Assembly (NCBI GenBank): GCA_964019695.1
Contig: OZ026522.1
Span: 78,243,447 to 78,307,446 of the forward strand
Reading direction: 5' to 3'
From: Loripinus fragilis
Lineage: Eukaryota; Mollusca; Bivalvia; Lucinida; Lucinidae
Length of the DNA stretch: 64,000 bases
Every line of letters begins with the position of its first letter. Within the stretch, counting starts at the first letter, position 1. The position numbers and the translations under genes were made by a program. Of this stretch, positions 53,601 through 59,600 are shown one piece after another. The notes below the pieces were generated by a model that saw only the letters and a list, made by a program, of their open reading frames with translations, searched no databases and was not told where the DNA came from.

Positions 53601-56600
53601 GTAGTAACCAAGTCAAGAGCTGATCCCGGAACCCATCACGGGATATTCAATTAGCTAAAGTCGGTTACCGATAAATTAGTAGTTTAGCCGTGTCTCTTCT
53701 GTTCAAAAATGGTGTTAGATCTCTTATACCATTACAGATGTATTGCTTCACTTCAAACCAAAGCAAACTATTGAGTTTACAGCAATGAGAAGTTAGTTCG
53801 ATATTCGATATTCAAATGGAGAAGTTAGTTCGATATTCGATATTCTAATGGAGAAGTTAGTTCGATATTTGACATTCAATATTCGATATTCCAGTGGAGA
53901 AGTTAGTTCACTATTCAATATTCAAATGGACAAGTTAATGCTGATCAATCTTTTCGCCGATTGTGCATACCTTCCAGTTTTGAATTTTGAAGGCAAAATT
54001 GAAATGGCGAGACATCTAGTATAATCGGTCTTATCGAATTCTTTATGTACATATACAATGTATTTTAAGGAAGAAAAAAGTGTAACCTACGCAGCTTAAA
54101 ACAAAAGCAGAGAGAAGAGTGGACGAGCTCCCACAAAATATATCAAGCAAAATGTTTTGTTGGAATTCGATACCAAAATGTGATGAAATTATGCCCTGCA
54201 TCGGATCAGAGATTCGTGTGGATGTACCAGTTCCAACCACTTCCCTATCTTCATATTTCTTTGGTTGTCACTTGCTAATATACCTTTGCGATACAAACTG
54301 CTTGGAACCAGGTCAAGACCTACAATGGATACCCAAAGCGCTAATTTCTTATTTCTCAAAGAAAATGTTTGCAGTGGGTACTCATTGGAAGCGGTTCTTT
54401 CTAATGACACACTACTGTATATTACTTTGCATACTACTGCATACAACTGTATACTACATGTACGATATTTAAAACTCTTGTCCAAAATATATGCATCAAA
54501 GCTGAAAAAAATATTTTAATTTGATAAAATATTGTTTTTTAATTCAAATTTGACATACTACTGTATATTACTTTGCATACTACTGCATACTACTGTATAC
54601 AACTGTATACTACTGTATATTACTGTATACTACTGTAGACTACTGTAATTAGGTACACCCTGAATGAAAGCTTTACCCTCAGCAGATTAATGAAACAACC
54701 CAAAACATGTTGTGATCCAGCACGTGATGAGTACCCACAACTTACGTTTTATTTCGTGAAATATACAGAAAGCGTTTCAACAATGTTTAAGCCTATTCGA
54801 CGTCGAACTTCAACACTATTTAAATGCTGTTCACTTATATTTGATAGGATCACATGCCATAGTCCCGGAAGTTGTGAACAGTGTAGACTATGAATATGCA
54901 TCTAATATGTGTATTTCGAGGTACATTTAGATCTACTGGCCAGGAATACATGTACCTACACGAATAGTTTTGTTGCATATTTATAAATGTATGGGTATCA
55001 ACTATGTAACCATAATTAACTACAACCAGCCTGCGCCCATGTACACATCGAAGTTACAATTTATTAAACACAGATCAGATCGAAATGGATCCAACTCTTA
55101 ACTTCGAAATTATTGAAGAATATCAATAACAGTTTAGATCAGATGATGGATGCACCTGGCTTAAACGCTACAGAACATGAGACTGTACAAAAGCTTCAAG
55201 ATTTTACACAACTTTTACACAAACATTTCGGTACTTGGTGCATATGTGTTAAATCATTATATACCCGACAAAAAAAGAAATGCACCACTTAGAACTGTTC
55301 AACTCTCAGAAAGATCACAAGTGATAGGCCAGTTTAGTTTATATCAGTGCAAAGGTATATCAGGTACTGCTGTGTTGCACATCTTTTGCAGTCTGGCGAC
55401 AAAATTGTGTTAAAGAAAATTGGTCGTGACCAAAGTGGGGGTCAAATTGTAAAGTCACAGGAAATAAGCGTTTTTATAATGCTCTCTTGCTGGATAAGTT
55501 CTATCATTTGGAATCATCTCAGTAGACCAAATTGTACACAGACACTTATTTTTAGCAAATCCTATCTTTAAATTCATCATACGCGATAATTGAACTCTAG
55601 GTAGCCCGCGTATTGTGACTACCCTTTGGATAATGATTCCACACTGGAGATTAACCTTACAATAGCATTTAAAGATTTCAACATTGTTTTAATCAATTTA
55701 AACGGTCCTAACTGATGAAAATGGAATTTGGAATAACAAAAAAATCATCAATAAACACATTGGTTGTCTCACATAACGACAATAATATTGTTTTCATACT
55801 TTGCAAATGTAAAACATACTTGGAATTCCATGCAGACAGTAGCGTAGAATTTACACTTCCAAAACTCGTTTACCATTCGCCTTGATGTGTTTTGTACCTA
55901 CACAGGAAATGTACATATACTCATCTACGTCACACTCAAGTTTTAGTGAGACTGCATGCTTGGTAGTCAACCCAATCACGGTTGGCAACTTTGCTTTCCT
56001 CTTTAATTGCACGCCGGTGGGTCGGACTTCAGATTCTATGATGGTTCCGACTTAAAGACTTATCTGTTGATGAGATGGTAGGGGCCTGATGCTTTGGCTG
56101 TTTGTTGGGCCCTCCGGGGTTTACCTGTTGGATTTCTTTTGCTCCGGTATTCAGTTTAATTTACTGTTGAGTCCTTATCCTTGCTTTATCTCCTTGTTAT
56201 ATCTTGATTTATATGTTTTAGGAGATGATGCATTGATAAGTTAGGGGTCTTTCATGCAAACCAAATATCTATGTGTCTTGATCCACATCTGAATTAAGGG
56301 TGAGGTTGGCGCCGTTAAACCGGTTTAAGCCCTCCAGTAAAATATTTTACTGACCGTTCCAAGGCGGTACTTCTTTTGTGGATCTTTTATGTTTTTGTTC
56401 TGTCTTGTGTTTGCTATGTTTTGTGCGCGTCTGTTTATATGTGCTTTGTGGTCACCTGCTGGGAAGGGCTGACCTCTTGGCTCTCGTTTGTGGTGTCTAC
56501 TGTGAGTGTGTCACTTTCCCATTGGTATCCTGGGTCAGGTGTGGTACTTGATTGTATCGATTCCTGATCTTTGCACACTTACTTACTTTGATTAGAAATG

Positions 56601-59600
56601 AATATTTCATGACAATTAACATTTTCGTATTAAAAGGAGATCTTAATGGGACATTGTAGTGGTGCGTTTCTTTTTTTGTCGGGTATAATTATGCATAACT
56701 ATGCTTCAACCACCACGATCTCTAAGGAATGACCCTCGATTCATTCAATACATTTACCGTAACAGTCAGGCCTCAACGCATTTTGTGGACGTATAGTTAA
56801 CTAGTTGGGCTAGAAGTGTAGTGTTTGGCTTGAGCCTTGATCTACATGTACTTCCATACTTTGTAGATTATAGCAGAACAGGCTCTGGCTGCACATTAGA
56901 ACAGGCTCGTTTGAGTCTCTGCAAATGCGATAAGTGATAAGCTGGCACAGTTTTTAAGTAGCTCTAACCCACGGTAAACATGACACGCATGAAACACAAC
57001 GGATAGTTCAAAAGTCGAGTCTGAATATTCTAAATTTTGTGCAAAAATGCGCTCATGGCAATATCTCGTGCTTTCATCTTACAGCATACGGATATCTCCG
57101 ATTTATAAGCAGTCTAGCATTTGCCCCGCTGATACAATACAATTGTTACATGTAGCATACACGGAACAGTCAGCGCATCAGACTTGTAGTCCTATTAGCA
57201 CATACGGAGCAGTCAGTGCATCAGACTAAACTCCAGCTGTTAAGTTTCTAGACTTAATTTTTCACGATAACTTTTTTATCTTCAATTTTAGCAAAATGTG
57301 TTCGAGATGAAAAGTATTCAGGAACATCTCCGCCAACTTCTCCAAATGGTTCTAACATCCTAGATGCTGCAGGTTCATCTGTGCTTAGATGCACTTTTTT
57401 GAACATTTTAAGCAAAGCGCAAATAAACTAAGTCCAAGATGTCAGTCAAAAAGTTACATTGCACCGCCAAAATTCAATTACTAAAGCGATGGATGGCTTG
57501 TTCAAATATAATAGAAATCGCGCCTGATTTGCTCGTGCGTTAAGCTAGTAGGGTCATCTCAAAACCGTTCATTTCATAGCACGTACGTAAGAGAAAAATT
57601 GTGCCTCGTGCGATAAGGCGAATAATTATGTCCTGTGACTGTACCTCAAAGTATTACGCTTATTGCATACACTGAAACAAGCATCGTATGCCACATCACC
57701 CATAAGTAGGATGGAACTTTCCACTTGCAGTGTGTTGTCTGAATACAACAGACAACAAAACCGCGCACGTGCTCTACGACACTATTGGGGACAAAGGTAC
57801 TGAAACGGACACACATTTTTGCACATACAATTTGCGTTTGAAATGGAATTGATTCCGTTGTTTTATAAAATGCATTATAATATCAGGCCTGGTCTTGGTC
57901 TGCAGTGTGTGATTGTGGTATTTCCTTCTTTTTGTATTATTCACTTCTTTTTCTGGTCTAATATGCACAGTAGAAAAAGAATAAAAATGCACTACGGCCG
58001 ACACAGAAAGTGTCGGAAAGACGGGTTTTTTTTGTTTAAATACATGCTTGTAACTAGTCATCTCATCTGTAATTCCTCCAACTCCATGATTTAAAATGTT
58101 GTATGTAGATGAATAAATCTTATAATCCATAATTAAATATTTATTTGCGAAGAAATCGTAAAATGTTTGCGCCTCTTGTTAACAAATGACGCTTAGCGAC
58201 GTACAAATTGCGCAACAAAGTGCAGTTGCGTAAATGACGTCATTTTTGCAGCGTGTTTTCTCGACGTCACGTTTTACCGCATTTGGGCACAAAATGTCAT
58301 GGCGCGTCACATATAATAAAACAATTGTTGACTTATGTTGAGGTTGACATGGAGTGTTATTGAACAGTAAACTTAATCATATTGACCTCCGCTCCGCGTC
58401 AGTCAATATGACGTTTACTGTTCATTAACACTCCATGTCAACCTCAACATAAGTCAATAAATGTATAATAGTGCCCTCAACTTAGGTTTCTATTGCTTTT
58501 ATTGCATTGAACAACTATCACATAAATTGAAATTTATTAACAATTCTAACACACCTCGCCTATAGAGCCAATGCTAAAAAAGTGTGATATATCAAACAAT
58601 AATTCACAGTTTTGAAATCGCGAGGAAAGTACGTGCTAGCTGACGTCATTTGTTACTGGAAAATGACGTCATTCATGACGTTAGACGGTGTAACGTCGTT
58701 TTTACGCTTGAAAAACGTTACAAATACATGTAAACGTATGCGACGTAGTCTAAGTATTGGCGGGAGTTCTTCAGTGCAATGGCGGAAAGTTGGAAGAAGC
58801 TGAAGATTTCAAATGTGTTTTTGTCGTTTATTTTGTGTTAGAATCGAAATAGATCAGCCCCAGTGCGAGAATTGTTGAGTAATAATTCACTGTTTGTCGG
58901 TCAGTTGTACGAAGATAAATCACTCGCGCTGCGCGCTCGTGATTTGATCTTCTTTACAACTGACCTCCAAACAGTGAATTATTACTCAACAATTCACTGC
59001 TAGAGCTGATCTATTTCTTAAATAACAATAATTATGAAAAATTTGATGAACTGCTAAATGAATTTAATAATTCCACAGATCATGTCGTGTCTTTTAGAAT
59101 AAACATGTGAAAACTGCCAAATTCAGTCGCAAATTTACAGTAAAAATCCTCAAAGATGCATAATTCATAAACAGTGTAGACACACAATAGACTGCATCTA
59201 TCTGGAGCAGTCTGATGTTGGTAGGCACTGTTTGTCCAAACATATTCATGTGGGGATCCAGAGGGGGTGGGGGCAGGGGGTCCAGTCCCCCCCCCTGAAA
59301 AATCACAAAAATATAGGGTTTCCTTGCAATATTGATCAGGATCCCCTAAAATCACAAAGCTACCAAGCCAGCAATCAATGATGGGCCGTTATCGGCACGT
59401 CAGCAAAACACCATTTCAATGTCGTTTCGCTGGCGGCTGATGATGGCCCACTTTTAGTGGCATTTCGATCCTCTCTCCATTCCATCAACAACAAAAAAAC
59501 GTTGTCAGTGTTGGACCCCCTCTGACAAAACTTTCTGGATCCGCGTATGATACCGGTCCAAATAATTAGGATTTTCCATAAATCTGCTATATGTCCGTGT

